Of a stretch of DNA of 64,000 bases, positions 35,005 through 46,330 are shown in pieces. Both the position numbers and the translations under genes were made by a program. Origin of the DNA: Cryphonectria parasitica EP155 (taxonomy: Eukaryota; Ascomycota; Sordariomycetes; Diaporthales; Cryphonectriaceae); contig NW_024468912.1 in the NCBI RefSeq assembly GCF_011745365.1, positions 2,976,001-3,040,000 on the forward strand. The letters run 5' to 3'. Within the stretch, counting starts at the first letter, position 1. The number at the start of each line of letters is the position of its first letter. The notes beneath the pieces were generated by a model. That model ran no database searches. It saw only the letters and a program-made list of their open reading frames with translations, and was not told where the DNA came from.

Positions 35005-36064
35005 TTCAAATCAGAACCTACTCAATTCCTTCGCACAGATTCTCACGAAAACAATCTTTGATTTATTTAATGTGTTGCCGGGGGATCTCACAGGCAATGC
35101 CCAAACCCCATACAGGATTCTTTGTCCCGGCTACAATGGATGCCTTATTTTCCTCTCCTGCATCTGTTGTAATTTTTGCAAGCTGACAGGTCTCCTTGAG
35201 GGCTCAGAATCCAAATTCGAGGCAAGAGTCCTGATAACAAGCAAGAAAATGCCAGGTACGAAGTGTTTCCCAGGCTGATGGCAGCAGATAAAGTATGGAA
35301 TGCCGCCACAGGTCATCATCATCGTAGTGCCCTGCTGTGGCTGCATGGCAGTGATGGCACCATGGTAAACCAGCAGGGGGGGCAGTCGTTTGGGGGTGGA
35401 TGAGAGGGGCATCAGGGGGTAAGACCCGGGGAATTGGGGCACCATTTTCAATGGGGGTTCACCGCTGCTGGTGCAAGTGTCAGAGACCCTGGCCCGTGAC
35501 CCTGTGCCCAGCCCCCTGTAACCTGCCTTCTTTTCTACCCGCCACTTACCATGCTTGGGCTCACTGCGCGCATTAATCCACAATCACATGCCAGATTCCC
35601 TCCTGGACGGCCAAGTCAGCTTTCGACTTGTTCACCTGACACCCTCGACGAAGTACGGACTCGGCTCATTGGAACATCACCTCGGGGCTTTTGCCGGCTC
35701 GTCATAAACCCGGCTTGTCAGGAAGGAGGAGGTGGACTTTTCTTCTTTTGTTCATTTTTGGTCTCTTCGTCTCGTGTTCTCTCGATTGTCTTCTCCTTGT
35801 TCTCGTTCTTGCTCTTTCCCTTCGTCCTCTTGATGCGACCCATCGTCACGATCCATTGCCTCGTGCGTTATCGACCGTTCGCATCGGTATCATCAAATTG
35901 GACATGCTCGAAACCCATCGGATGATATGACACCATGTAACCTCACCTCTCTCGGCCAGCTTGACGTGTACAGTTCCACTTCATCCGGATAACAAAGAGG
36001 CACGGCACGGACCAGAGCGCCTCTCTGGATTTGATTCTTTCCACCATTTCCGTCCACGCATTGT

Positions 36065-36072
36065 TATATATA
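36065..36072 (+). promoter_or_regulatory. TATA-like element of the alpha/beta hydrolase gene
   Basis: TATATATA, about 70 nt upstream of the start codon at 36143. That leaves room for a short 5' UTR downstream. Confidence 0.4.
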
Positions 36073-36142
36073 CCAGCGCCGAAATATATCGCCATATCTC
36101 TCTTCTTCTCTTTCTTCTACTACTGTCGTATATTTTCTCATC

Positions 36143-38494
36143 ATGATAGACCATGTACTTGGGCGGCCGTCCACCAAATCCCGGAGGCTACAGGTGTTGG
36201 CTGTGCTGGCCTTTTGGTCCGCATATCTGCTCAAGTATGTCACTGATGCCTTTTTTTGCTACTTTTATCCATCGTGCTAACATCGGTCTAGAGGACACAA
36301 ACATGGGCCTCCTCTCGCGCGCTTCTTTTCCAAGATGGCCTTCACAAGAATGACTCCGTGGCAGACTGTCGTCATGACCATGACTCTCCTCTATGCCACA
36401 CGAAACTTTAGCACTCTAGTCGGTCTGGCCAGTCCCGAACCTCTCTCGAACATGTACAGCGCCACGTACTTCCGGGCGACATGGGTCCTGACAGCACTCG
36501 ATGCCGGTTTCTGGACCGCCATGAAGATCCGGCAGAAGTGGCTGAGGGACATAGCAAGTCTTGTCTTCTCCGTCTTCTACCTCTTTGCAGCGGAGAAGGC
36601 GGACGAGAAGGTGCGCAAGGTACGAGGCAATCTGACGGTTGAACATCTAAGAGTGAGCTGGAACAAGGGGACCACGCCATACCTCAGTTTCTGCCAAAAG
36701 CTCATGCGGCCACGATACTCCCGCTGGCCCCCAAGAGCCATCCGCATCCCGAGACCATCGACCAGCGACTACAAAGACACTGTCTCCGCCTGGCTGTATT
36801 TTGACGGCCCGCTGGCAGAGCTGGAGCATCACAACAAGGTCGTGTTGGACTTGCCCGGGGGCGGGTTCGTGGCTATGGACCCTCGCTGCAACGACGACAA
36901 ACTGCTGTCTTGGGCCTCCAAGACGGGGCTCCCTATTCTAAGCCTGGATTACAAGAAGGCCCCTGAGTACCCGTACCCATACGCCCTGAACGAGTGCTAT
37001 GATGTCTACGCCACCTTGATCAAGAGCCGAGGGCGCTGCATTGGCATGTCGGGCAAGGAAACCCCTCGAATTGTCGTCACTGGTGACAGCGCCGGAGGGA
37101 ATCTAGCCACCTCGATGACGCTGATGATCGTCGAGGGTGCTCTGTTCCCATCGAAGCACTTCCAGGGCCAAGGTGGCCTGCCAACTCCAGAGGCGGTGAT
37201 TCTGTTCTATCCGGGCCTCGACATGAACATCGGCAACTGGATGTCCGATGAGCAGATGGCTTTGATCAAGGACAGGCGAATGCGAGCGACCAACAAGGCC
37301 ATAGTCCGTCGAAAGAGCATGCAGTACAACACCCTTGTCGGCACACCTCATCGCTCAGACGATGAAGACGAGCCGCCAAAGCTGCACGTCAACTTACCAA
37401 AGAAAAACAAGAATGAAAACAGCTCGGCATTCACCGCGAGTCCCGAGGGAGCAATTACGCCTCAGCCTGAGTATGCCCACGCATTATCGACAGATTGGAA
37501 CAAGACTCATGCCGCCGCCGCCGCCGCCGCCGCCGCCGGCTCCTCCTCTTCTTCCAAGCCCACCTCGTCCGCTGTCGTCAGCAAGCAGCAGCAAACCTCG
37601 GGCCGCACGTCGTACCACTCGGAGCCAATGCGTACACGCCTGGCCATGTCTTCCATGATTTCCTACTTCAATGACCGCGTGCTTAATCCAGAGATGATGC
37701 GAGCCATGATTATCCTATACATTGGCCCGCACAACCGTCCCGACTTCAGCCAGGACTACCTTCTCTCGCCTATACTGGCGCCCGATATGCTTCTAGCCCG
37801 CTTCCCAAAGACATACTTCCTGACGGGGGAGCGCGACCCGCTCGTGGACGACACGGTCGTCTTTGCAGGTCGCCTGCGCCGCGTGAAGGCGGCCATGTAT
37901 GCTTCTGGAGGCCAGCGGACAGATTACCGCGAGTCAGATGCCCTCGCGGACGGCTTTGACGACAAGGCCATCGCCGAGGTTGTGTTGCTGCCCGGGACGT
38001 CTCATGGCTTCTTGCAGTTCCCAACAATCTATCCTCCGGCGTGGAAGCTGATCGACCGCTCGGCACGATGGATCGAGGAGTCTTTTGCCACGAGCGAGAG
38101 GGCGGAGAGGGATCGAAAACAGCGCTTGATGAAGCGGGCAGCCGAGAGGCCCGAACGCCACCACGTGCGTACAGACTCGAGCGGGGACGAGGGCTTGCTC
38201 GAGATTGGCATGGGCATGACCAAGGCCAAGGACAAGGCCGCCGCGGATGGTGTGGCGAAGCAAGGCAAGCCCGAGGAGGCAGGAAGTGCACAGGATGTGA
38301 ACGGTGACGAGGCGGATGTCGAGGATCAAGAGCTAGACAGGAAAGGCAAGAGGAGGGCAAACGGGCGCCCCAAGATGAAGACCAAGGAGTCGTTCGACAA
38401 GTCCTTGGCAAGACTGGCCAGCTCAGATGATCTCCTCGGACGGAGGATGCAAGGCCTCGCCGGGGGACTGACGGGCCTGGCGGAGGAGGACTGA
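36143..38494 (+). CDS. Membrane-anchored HSL-family alpha/beta hydrolase (lipase/esterase)
   Basis: Exons 36143-36234 and 36292-38494 (57-nt intron, donor GTATGT, acceptor TAG), giving 764 aa. The first exon encodes a hydrophobic segment (VLAVLAFWSAYLLK), and a second hydrophobic stretch follows after residue 50, so membrane anchoring is likely. Family-IV (hormone-sensitive lipase type) signatures: oxyanion motif LPGGGF (about 219-223), nucleophile S297 in GDSAGGN, acid D546 in GERDPLVDD and H602 in GTSHGF. The substrate is probably a steryl, lipid or aryl ester, but the sequence does not say which. Oddities: an insertion of about 90 residues between nucleophile and acid (about 380-480), containing a ten-Ala run plus Ser run encoded by GCC repeats, and a charged C-terminal tail of about 130 residues rich in K/E/D/R after the catalytic His. 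Confidence 0.85.
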
Positions 38495-39070
38495 TGGGCT
38501 TCGCAAGGAGCATCATCATCCCGTACCGGGATCACGAGAGAAAATTCACCATGGTCCCCTCTCCTCTTCAAGCCGAGGTTTGACCCTGTGCGCTGTTCTG
38601 GATAGGAATTCTACTTTAACTACCCCAACGGCATGCGGACCGAGGCCTAAGGTTCTGCTCTTGCCTCATGTGGTCCTACGTTGCATGCCGATAAACTAAA
38701 CAAGGCAATATATATACACACCATCTAAACACCAAAACCAAACTGTCATTGTATCTGTGGCATACAGCGGCTTATGCTTAATAGACGGAGTGAAGACTGG
38801 AGTCTCGAGAAGGAAGGAGAGAATTAGGAAGGAACGGTGGGGACGAGGAAAAGAAGAAGAGGGGGGAAAAGCCGAGGCAAGGAGATGTTCTGGTCGATCG
38901 ATCCAATCAACTGGACCTGGACCGGCTTTGTTCACTCCACGCCAAGTCGAGGTTTGGCACACAACAACTTGTAATTAGGTGCAGCCTGAGAGCCATTCAA
39001 CAACCGAGGTTGCTTTCAATTGCGTCTCCAATGGCAGATGATCATGAGCAAGAGTCATGTTTTGTTGCAC

Positions 39071-39101
<31 letters not shown>

Positions 39102-40098
39102 TACCAGGCGGGGTCTCCAAGAGTTGGCAAATACTTTAAACTGTGTGGCTGTTGGGCGAGGCCAAAGAGAAGACTGGTTGGCCCAATTGAGGGCAGTTTG
39201 CGAACTCTCTCACAATACGACAAAGGCTCATCAAAAAGTATCAGCCACGTGGACAGCTTGACATGCAGAAAAACCCGAAGTCTGCAATATTCACTCGTTT
39301 TCTTTGTCCTTTTCCCTTTCTACCGTCTGATTTAGGTAGGAATGACAGCAGCAAAACATGCACTTTGGATTGGGATCCGTTGTTCATCCTGCAATGCAGC
39401 GTGGTGGCTGCGGCTGAGCCAATGCAAGATCAGATGCCATCAAACGGTCGTTATGGACGCCTCCTCCAATCGCATCTCTCCTTGAACCTCCGAAGTGACA
39501 TGGGAACAATAGAGGATCTACCCCTCTCCTTTTAAGCCCACTCTTCGGGTCCTACCAATTTTCCCCAGATTTCGGGAGTTGAGATCTCTAGGAGGGTTGC
39601 TTTTGTTCGGTACTGCGGGGGCCCTTGCTTGTCATTGCGATTGGTGCTCTGGCTTGCAGCGTTCAACCCCTCTTCCTCTTTGGGATGTGTCGTCGAATTC
39701 CTGCATACCAGGACCAACACCAGGCATTCAGGAGAGTAAACAGTCTCGATCAGCCATCACCACATGCACTCCACTGTTTACTGTATACAAAGTTGATGCA
39801 CAAGTAAGTACTTACTTACTATGTTCATCAGAAGTTGCCGAGGCAGATGGCACGACCTCTTTCTTTTGGGCGAAGCAATGGAGGAAATGTTTATTACTAT
39901 AAATATGCAGATGTTTTCTCGTTTTGAGAAACAGTTTCTTTTCGTGAAAACAAGTCCAAAGCAAGCCTGAATCTGGGGTCTACTCTTCTCACTTAAGTGG
40001 CCGGTGACCATACTTGATTATAACCTTCTCTTACTTCCCATCCTTTTATTCTTTCTTTCTTTCTTTTTGGGAAGACTACCACCAAGAAAACATTCATC
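38495..40098. other. Intergenic: hydrolase 3' flank and cutinase upstream region
   Basis: No gene recognised. It contains a pure 28-nt A tract at 39071-39098. The pyrimidine-rich stretch just before 40099 resembles a fungal core promoter and 5' UTR for the cutinase gene. Confidence 0.6.
39071..39098. repeat. Poly-A tract (28 nt)
   Basis: An uninterrupted run of 28 A on the + strand, followed by GGG, in noncoding DNA. No flanking duplication suggesting retroposition was noticed. Confidence 0.9.
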
Positions 40099-40409
40099 AT
40101 GTTTCATATGCTTGCTGCCTTCCTGATCGCCATCGCCGGCCCAGGCTCCTCTTCGCCCCTCGCCCCTCGCCAGAGCTTCGCCGGCGATACTGAGAATGGT
40201 CTCACGGGACTAGGCACAGTCCTCAACCCCTGCGTTGATAACATTGTCATTTTTGCTCGTGGCACCACTGAGCCAGGCAGTAAGTAATTAAACCCTTCCA
40301 GTCTTCAGAGGAGAGAGGGAAGGGAGTGTTTGCCCTTTGACCTATCTCCTTGTCAGAAGAAAGAATCCCCCCCAAAAATATGTACAACAATGGAGAAAAG
40401 ATGGAAGGA

Positions 40410-40440
<31 letters not shown>

Positions 40441-41150
40441 AAGAAGAAGAAGAGATGCTCACAGATCCGTTTAATTTCAAAATAGACGTGGGCACCCTCG
40501 TCGGCCCCCCCTTCTTCGAAGCCTTCGCCAACATAGTCGGCAACAGCAACCTCGTCGTCCAGGGTGTTGACTACCCCGCCAACATCGCCGGGTTCCTCGA
40601 GGGCGGTGATCCGGCTGGCTCCAAGACGATGGCGTCGGACATCGAGCAGGCGCTTAGCGACTGCCCCGGGGCCAAAGTCATCATTTCGGGCTACAGCCAG
40701 GGCGGCCAGCTTGTGCACAATGCGGCCAACCTGTTGTCTAGCGATATCACGGCCCAGATTGCTGGAGCCATTATTTTTGGCGACCCAGGTAAGCAGTTGC
40801 CCCCCGCCCAGCCCCCCCCCCCCAAAAAAAAAATTTTGAATGAAGAAATCACTTCCTTCCCCTCCACCCCTCCCCCCTCCACTTTCAAAACTCTTTGGTG
40901 GCCTCCAAGAAGAGAGAGAGAGAGAAACGAAACGTTGCACACAAGTGAGCTGACCCAACGCCCGCGATGGGCAAAACCTCATCACACAGACAATGGCACG
41001 GCTGTCACTGGCATTTCTGCCGCCGACACGGATGTCTACTGCCACGTAGGCGACGACATTTGCTTGGGCGGCGACCTGGTCCTCCCGCAACACTTGACAT
41101 ATGCGGATGATGCCGACGCTGCGGCCCAGTTTGCCGCTGCGCTGCCCTAA
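40099..41150 (+). CDS. Cutinase (secreted serine esterase)
   Basis: Exons 40099-40279, 40486-40788, 40990-41150, giving 214 aa. Cutinases hydrolyse the plant cuticle polyester and short esters outside the cell. A short signal peptide (about 1-18) is followed by a mature domain of family-typical size. Seen: the conserved N-terminal strand NIVIFARGTTEPG completed across intron 1 as EPGNVGTLVGPPF, nucleophile S131 in GYSQGG, the acid region VYCHVGDDICLGG (D183 likely catalytic), and H196 in LPQHLTY. Four cysteines (C45, C120, C179, C186) fit the two family disulfides. Both introns are long for this window (206 and 201 nt) and dominated by simple sequence: a GAA run in intron 1, a C12-A10 run in intron 2. 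Retention of intron 1 would stop translation within a few codons. No carbohydrate-binding module is present. Confidence 0.92.
40411..40454. repeat. (GAA)n microsatellite in cutinase intron 1
   Basis: About fourteen GAA/AAG units between the donor at 40280 and the acceptor ending at 40485. The tract makes up about a fifth of the intron. Confidence 0.9.
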
Positions 41151-41893
41151 AATCGTTGAGAGGCGAGGAGGCCCCTCCAGCAGAGGGGGGGGGGGGAGAA
41201 GACAAAAAAAACAAAAAGCAGGGCACACACTGACCGGCTGGAGAAAAAGGGGAAGGCTGCTAATATCCCCCCCCCCGGTCCTGTATCTATCGGTGTTTTT
41301 CCTTTTTGAACTTTTGAGAAAAGGAGCTGCTCTGCCGGTGGGGATGATGGCTTGATGAAGTTTTCACGTGAACAAGTGTATACTTTTCTACTTTCTTGTC
41401 CTTCCTTTAATTCCCGTTCGTCTTTTTATCGACTGTGCTTGCGAGGTCGTTGTCAGAAGCAATACATAGCGCAGCACAGATTAAACTCAAAGAATGAGAT
41501 ATGGCCATATCCGCAACTTAGTGTGCTGCCCCCCTTGCCCTAGTTGATTGCTCCAAAACACTGATGGCTCAGTGAGTGCAGGAGGCGGAAGAGAAAGAAC
41601 AAAAAGGAAAACTAATTAGCAATTGAATTTCTCACGAGCTAGGCACACTAAACGGCCAGAAAGAAATCACACGCCGAATTAAGTAATCGTGATGATTTCT
41701 TCTGAGAGTCCTCCCCCCAATACAGCGAATTGACTACCTTTGACACTCTTCATGTCGGTCCAGACTCTTCTCGGGCTTTTTTTCGCCATGCATAACCTTA
41801 GTCAATAATGTGCGGGAAATGACTTATGGCCCTCCTGTTGCATGTTCTTAGGCTCATCTTTACTCCTTACTCGAAATCATGGTGTAGTGGAGC

Positions 41894-41915
41894 AAAAAAA
41901 AAAAAAAAAAAAAAA
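41894..41915. repeat. Poly-A tract (22 nt)
   Basis: An uninterrupted A run on the + strand in the convergent cutinase/C2H2 intergenic region. Confidence 0.9.
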
Positions 41916-43601
41916 GGTGAAACATGGCCACACTTAGGTCAACAGACGATGAATCTCCAAGCCGTAAGGGTCTCGCCGGCAACCCAGGTTGATCGAAGGT
42001 CTTGCAAGTAAGGCCGGGGTTTCTCCTTCTTCCTTTCCCCTCCTCCCCTGACTCATGAGCCATGAGTTATAAATTACAATACTTGTGTCTAGGGATGCAA
42101 TGTTGGATAAATTACTTCTATGGAGACAGAAAAAAACATGTCTCGTTTCCACGCAGCAGGCATAGTCCAGTATAATAGTCCTTATAAGAGGCCACAGGGT
42201 GATTAACTCGACAGATCCGAATTATAGGACGAACCCATCCCCTTCAATGTTCTTTTTCCCCTTCCTCAACATGACCTAATACTCAAGTCTAATTGGATTA
42301 TACGAGAAAAAAAGAGAGAGAAAAGTGAAGCACGAATTTGACCTGTCATTTTCAGGCAGTCGCCGACCTGCGGGGTTTCCCGAGCCGCGGTGAAGCGGGG
42401 ATGAATCCCAGCACTGAGATCTTGTCTGTGCGCTGTACTCTGGTGGTATCTGCTTGCATGACGAGGCGGGGTTTCTTTTCCCCAGGCAACATGTGCTTTG
42501 TGTTTTCTTTTCCATGTACCTTTCGCCTTGATCCTAACCATCCGATACATGAGGTCACAGTGATTAGCCCGTATCTGGAGTGGTGTTGAAGGGTAACAAC
42601 AGAAGAAGAAAAAGGTTGCAAAAATCCTGAGTCCCTTGTTGCGTGATGCCACCAACAAACAAACACGACAGCAGTCAGTCCGTAGCCAGCAACGCACTAT
42701 GATACATATGTATCTCGGCCGGAAATATCTACTGCGAGGTGTCGGCTCCGAGCCAAATAAAAAAAAATTGGTTCAGATAAGAAAGTTGTTTGGTCCTTGC
42801 AGGGGTGAAGAAGAGATACAGAATGACGAGAGTGGCAAGACAAAGAGAGAGAAAAGAGAGTCAGGAACGCATCTCATTCCAGAACCTGCACCCGTGTCTG
42901 GCGATCCCTTCAGAAAATCCAAGACGCGCGAAAAAACCCAAAGAGAGAAAGATCCAAAGTGCGGGAAAAGAGGGTTGGGGGGCAAGGGTATCTCTTGCCG
43001 CCGGCAATGATTGAGAGATGAGAGATGTACTAATCAGGAGAATTAAGGAGAGAATGAGGGTTAGGTTTTGAAGCCGGCTGAAGCTGCCGTGCCGTGCACC
43101 GCCCTAGTATGTGTGAGTGTGTGCTTAGTTTGGAAGGAGGGAAGTTGAGAGTCAAGAACGGGGGATAGAGTCACCCTTTTTCACTCACTCACCCACTCAC
43201 ACCTCACTAAATGTCTGCAAGCCTGACCGGGTATCCTCTTACAGACGGGCTAAAATGTGGATCAAGTCGTCGACAGTCGAATAGACTCAACGATTGTGTC
43301 ATTCGAAACGGACATGCAGGAGAGTTGAGAAAGGATGGGGAGTAGGAGGGGATTGTCCCCGCCAAGTCTCGGCAGGTTGGGACTATTTAAGCACTTACTC
43401 CGCTGTCAGGCGATTTAGTCTCGTCAATTGTCTGTTGCACGACAGTGTGGCTTGCATGGGGATGTGACTACAGGACGTTACCTGCCTAGCAAAAGTGCCC
43501 AGACTTGATTATTCCTCGAGAAGGAACAGGAGAGAAGGGGAAGGAGCGAGGAGGAAGGGAGAAAGAGCGATGAGAGAAAGGGGGTCGAGAGCCTACCCTG
43601 G

Positions 43602-43608
<7 letters not shown>

Positions 43609-43637
<29 letters not shown>
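43609..43637. repeat. (GA)n microsatellite
   Basis: About fourteen GA units within a longer purine-rich stretch (about 43510-43670). Confidence 0.9.
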
Positions 43638-43641
<4 letters not shown>

Positions 43642-44735
43642 GAGAGAAAGAGAACAAGAAAGAAAGCTCCTTCGCGGCCGACCTGATTTGGCGCGGGTTT
43701 CCAGGGGCAAAGCAAAAGTGGGCTGGCTTGCTTTTCTGTCTCGGGGATTAGGTTGGGGTTTTCTCTCTCTCTTTCCTTTTTTGAGACACTGCGGAGAGAA
43801 CGCTATCATGTACCTGCATGTACCTGCAGCACACTCTCCCTCTAATGTCGCCGGAAGTTGTTATGTAGGCTGTGCCGGGCCGTGCTTGAGGAATGCTGGC
43901 CGAGAGAAGAGGGAGAGGGAAAGACTTCCCACTTTCTGTCTTTTGCGTGACGACGTTGACCCCCCTCTCCCCTCCTCATTTTTTCACCCTTATTCTTTCT
44001 TTCTTGTTAGGGCGACGTGGGAGGCAAGGGGGAACAGGAGAGGGGGGGGGAGGGGACACGGCCGTTGAGAGAGATGTGTCAAGTGAATTGCCTGCCCCTC
44101 GAGAGGTTGGTTCTCCGCGGCATGGTGGATACGAGAGAGATGACAAAATCTGGTGCAATAGTTCATTTCCGAGTGGCGAGGTGGAAATATGGATTCATGG
44201 GAATACTAAGTAATATTGTGTTGTGCCTGCGGTGAGGGCTTCTTACCAGTACATGTACAAACTTCTGTATCTATACCAGCGCTGCTACAATGCAGTCCTG
44301 TCCTGTAGATGACGACGATTTTTTTGGGGGTCATTTTTCTAGCTCTCTTTTTCCTATGCAGTCCTGACTTTTTCGCCTACTCCTTCACTATCCCAGTCCT
44401 CCCCCATCACCTCCAACTCCTTAACCTCCCCAAAAGCAGACTCTTTTGTGACCTTTTTTTTTTCTTTCAGATATAAATGAGACGTATTGTTAAGAATGAC
44501 TTTTTGGTAACACACTTGTATGAAGTGTTTTTGAATGCCTGGGGTTGAAACCAACTAGAAGGGGGGAAAAAAAGAAAAGAAAAGTAGAATCAAATGATAA
44601 CGCCACATATAATGATATGCTAGAATCATGTTGGGTCCCTCGTGAACCTTGGTTTTCGTTCAACAAGTCCCGAGACGTCGTGAATGATTGATTATGAAGG
44701 CCTGTTGTGAGCAAAACACACATACACACAAATCC

Positions 44736-44758
44736 AAAAAAAAAAAAAAAAAAAAAAA
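44736..44758. repeat. Poly-A tract (23 nt)
   Basis: A pure A run just beyond the 3' end of the C2H2 gene, on the strand opposite its mRNA. Confidence 0.9.
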
Positions 44759-44907
44759 GGAAAAGAAAAAAAAATCAAAACCGAAACATAGTCCCAGCGT
44801 GTCCAAGTCTGTGCTTCGATGACAGGCAGAGGCAGGCAATCTGAAATCCTTTTTTCCCTCTCCCCCTCTTTTCCCCTCTCTCCTTCTTTCTCGTGTGGCT
44901 GGAATCA

Positions 44908-46275
44908 TTACAGAGGTGAGTAGAGCGGAGTGCCGATAGGCTCAATCTTGACATCCCTTTGCGGGGATGAGCAGGTCGACGAGAGCTCAGCGTCAGAGTC
45001 GTCCGTCACGCGCCGCTTCTTGGTCTTCATCTCGCTCTGCATCTTGGCCAGCAGGGCAGCGGCACCGGGCTGGGCCTTGGTCCTGCTGCCCGTGCTCTTC
45101 TGCACGTGTCGCTTGAGGTGGTCACGGAAGTTGTCACACCTCCCAAAGACCTTGGGCTTGGGCACGCAAAACTCGCAAACCCACTTGGTTGGGTTCTCCA
45201 CATGTACTCTACCAATAGAGGAAGAAGGAGGAGGAAAAAAAGAGTCAGCTTTGCTTCTTGACAAGACAAAAACGGGTCTTTTGTTGGAGGATTGATGGGG
45301 AAAATGGAGAGAAGAGAGATGACAAAAAACGTACTCGCTCTTGTGCCTCTTCAGGTGCTCTGCCCTAGAGTAGACCTTGCCGTTGCACTCGTCGCATTTG
45401 TACTTTCGAGGTGGGATCCTCTCCATGTTCTTGGTGATCCTGTGGTTCCTCTGGGCAGTCTGGCCCCCCGATCTTTGTTGCATGGACCTGGGCCTGGGCG
45501 TCCGAACCTTGGTGGGTGTGTCCTGGAGGTGGTGCTGGAGCATGGCCGAAGTCTGCTGGGGGCCGTCCATGGCAACCCTCCGCCTAATGCTGCCATAGGA
45601 GCTGCCGAGCTGGGCCGAGGGCGTCGCCAGGGACATGGCCGGCGAAGAGAAGGTGATGGGGCTCCCATCGCTGTGCGACCCCCACATGGAGCTGAGGTCG
45701 CAGCTGGGTGTGGCAGAGTTGTTCCCAGGGCCACCAAACTGTGGTGGGGGCGTGGGGATCATGAAGGGGGAGGCCCCGAGGCTGTCAGGAAGGCTATGGT
45801 AGGCGGCTTCGATGTCTTGTGTCGGTGTGGCAAACTCCAGTGGCCCCTGGAGTGACAGTGTATTGTCAAACAGGTTGTTGCACCGCGAGGGCGTTGTGGG
45901 CAGGCCGTGGGTCAGCATGTTGGGAGCCACCGTCGGCTTCAGCTCCATGGGAAAATAGGTGGACGTGGCCGAGGGCGGTGGGGTGAATTGGAACATGATG
46001 CAATCCTCCTCGCATGAGGATGGGGAGGGATCATAATTGATGGGTTGGGGAGGGGTGGAAGTCCTGGACGTAGGTGTGAAGGGATCGTATAGTGAGGATG
46101 CTGACGAGAAGCTCCCGGTTGTTGATGGGCACGAGGACGGGCACGACATCGGCTGAGAGCTAAAGCTGATGCTACTATGCCCTGTGTCTATCTTGAGGTC
46201 GAGCATGTTGACCGTCTCTTCGGTACAATTTTCGAAGTCGAAGTTGGTGTTGTTAATGTGAGTCTTGAGTGTCAT
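44908..46275 (-). CDS. C2H2 zinc-finger transcription factor (possible developmental regulator)
   Basis: Exons 46275-45335 and 45208-44908, giving 413 aa. The start at 46275 has a strong context (AAGATGA); the frame is open further upstream but there it encodes repeat-derived residues. The N-terminal two-thirds is Ser/Pro/Thr-rich with acidic patches (activation-domain-like). Two adjacent fingers lie near the C-terminus. Finger 1: CDEC, then SRAEHLKRHKSEVH. Finger 2: CEFC, then FGRCDNFRDHLKRH. Spacings between the Cys and His pairs are longer than the classic 12. A basic segment (KTKKRR) may be a nuclear signal. The 126-nt intron (donor GTACGT, acceptor TAG) falls exactly between the fingers and has no stop in frame. 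Finger arrangement and the very large upstream region recall conidiation regulators such as BrlA, but I cannot assign orthology. Confidence 0.82.
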   Translation of the reverse strand: MTLKTHINNTNFDFENCTEETVNMLDLKIDTGHSSISFSSQPMSCPSSCPSTTGSFSSASSLYDPFTPTSRTSTPPQPINYDPSPSSCEEDCIMFQFTPPPSATSTYFPMELKPTVAPNMLTHGLPTTPSRCNNLFDNTLSLQGPLEFATPTQDIEAAYHSLPDSLGASPFMIPTPPPQFGGPGNNSATPSCDLSSMWGSHSDGSPITFSSPAMSLATPSAQLGSSYGSIRRRVAMDGPQQTSAMLQHHLQDTPTKVRTPRPRSMQQRSGGQTAQRNHRITKNMERIPPRKYKCDECNGKVYSRAEHLKRHKSEYVFCHLSSLHFPHQSSNKRPVFVLSRSKADSFFPPPSSSIGRVHVENPTKWVCEFCVPKPKVFGRCDNFRDHLKRHVQKSTGSRTKAQPGAAALLAKMQSEMKTKKRRVTDDSDAELSSTCSSPQRDVKIEPIGTPLYSPL

Positions 46276-46305
46276 CTTGTGTTTTGTGTACGTGTGTATA
46301 TGAGT

Positions 46306-46330
46306 TGTGTGTGTGTGTGTGTGTGTGTGT
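46306..46330. repeat. (TG)n microsatellite in presumed 5' UTR of the C2H2 gene
   Basis: About twelve TG units 30-55 nt upstream of the C2H2 start codon. On the mRNA strand it reads as CA repeats, so it may be transcribed. Confidence 0.85.

Larger units (their letters stand above)
34526..36142. other. Divergent promoter region of ARG8 and the alpha/beta hydrolase gene
   Basis: This 1.6 kb stretch holds the CPC1/Gcn4-type sites near ARG8, a TTC microsatellite (34955-35004) and a TATA element close to the hydrolase gene. No gene was recognised. Confidence 0.65.
41151..44907. other. 3.8 kb intergenic region between cutinase and C2H2 gene 3' ends
   Basis: No gene supported in either strand. It contains poly-G and poly-C runs (41187-41197, 41266-41275), A tracts at 41894-41915 and 44736-44758, and a (GA)n tract at 43609-43637. 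The flanking genes converge here, so only 3' UTRs and terminators are expected. Confidence 0.55.

Noticed and set aside
39071..44758. Three A tracts (22-28 nt) as possible retroposed poly-A tails
   Set aside because: No adjacent element, target-site duplication or gene copy was seen; simple homopolymer expansion explains them.
36143..46275. Esterase, cutinase and C2H2 regulator as a co-regulated cuticle-degradation cluster
   Set aside because: Spacing is large, the transcription factor has no known link to cutinase control, and no shared promoter motif was found.
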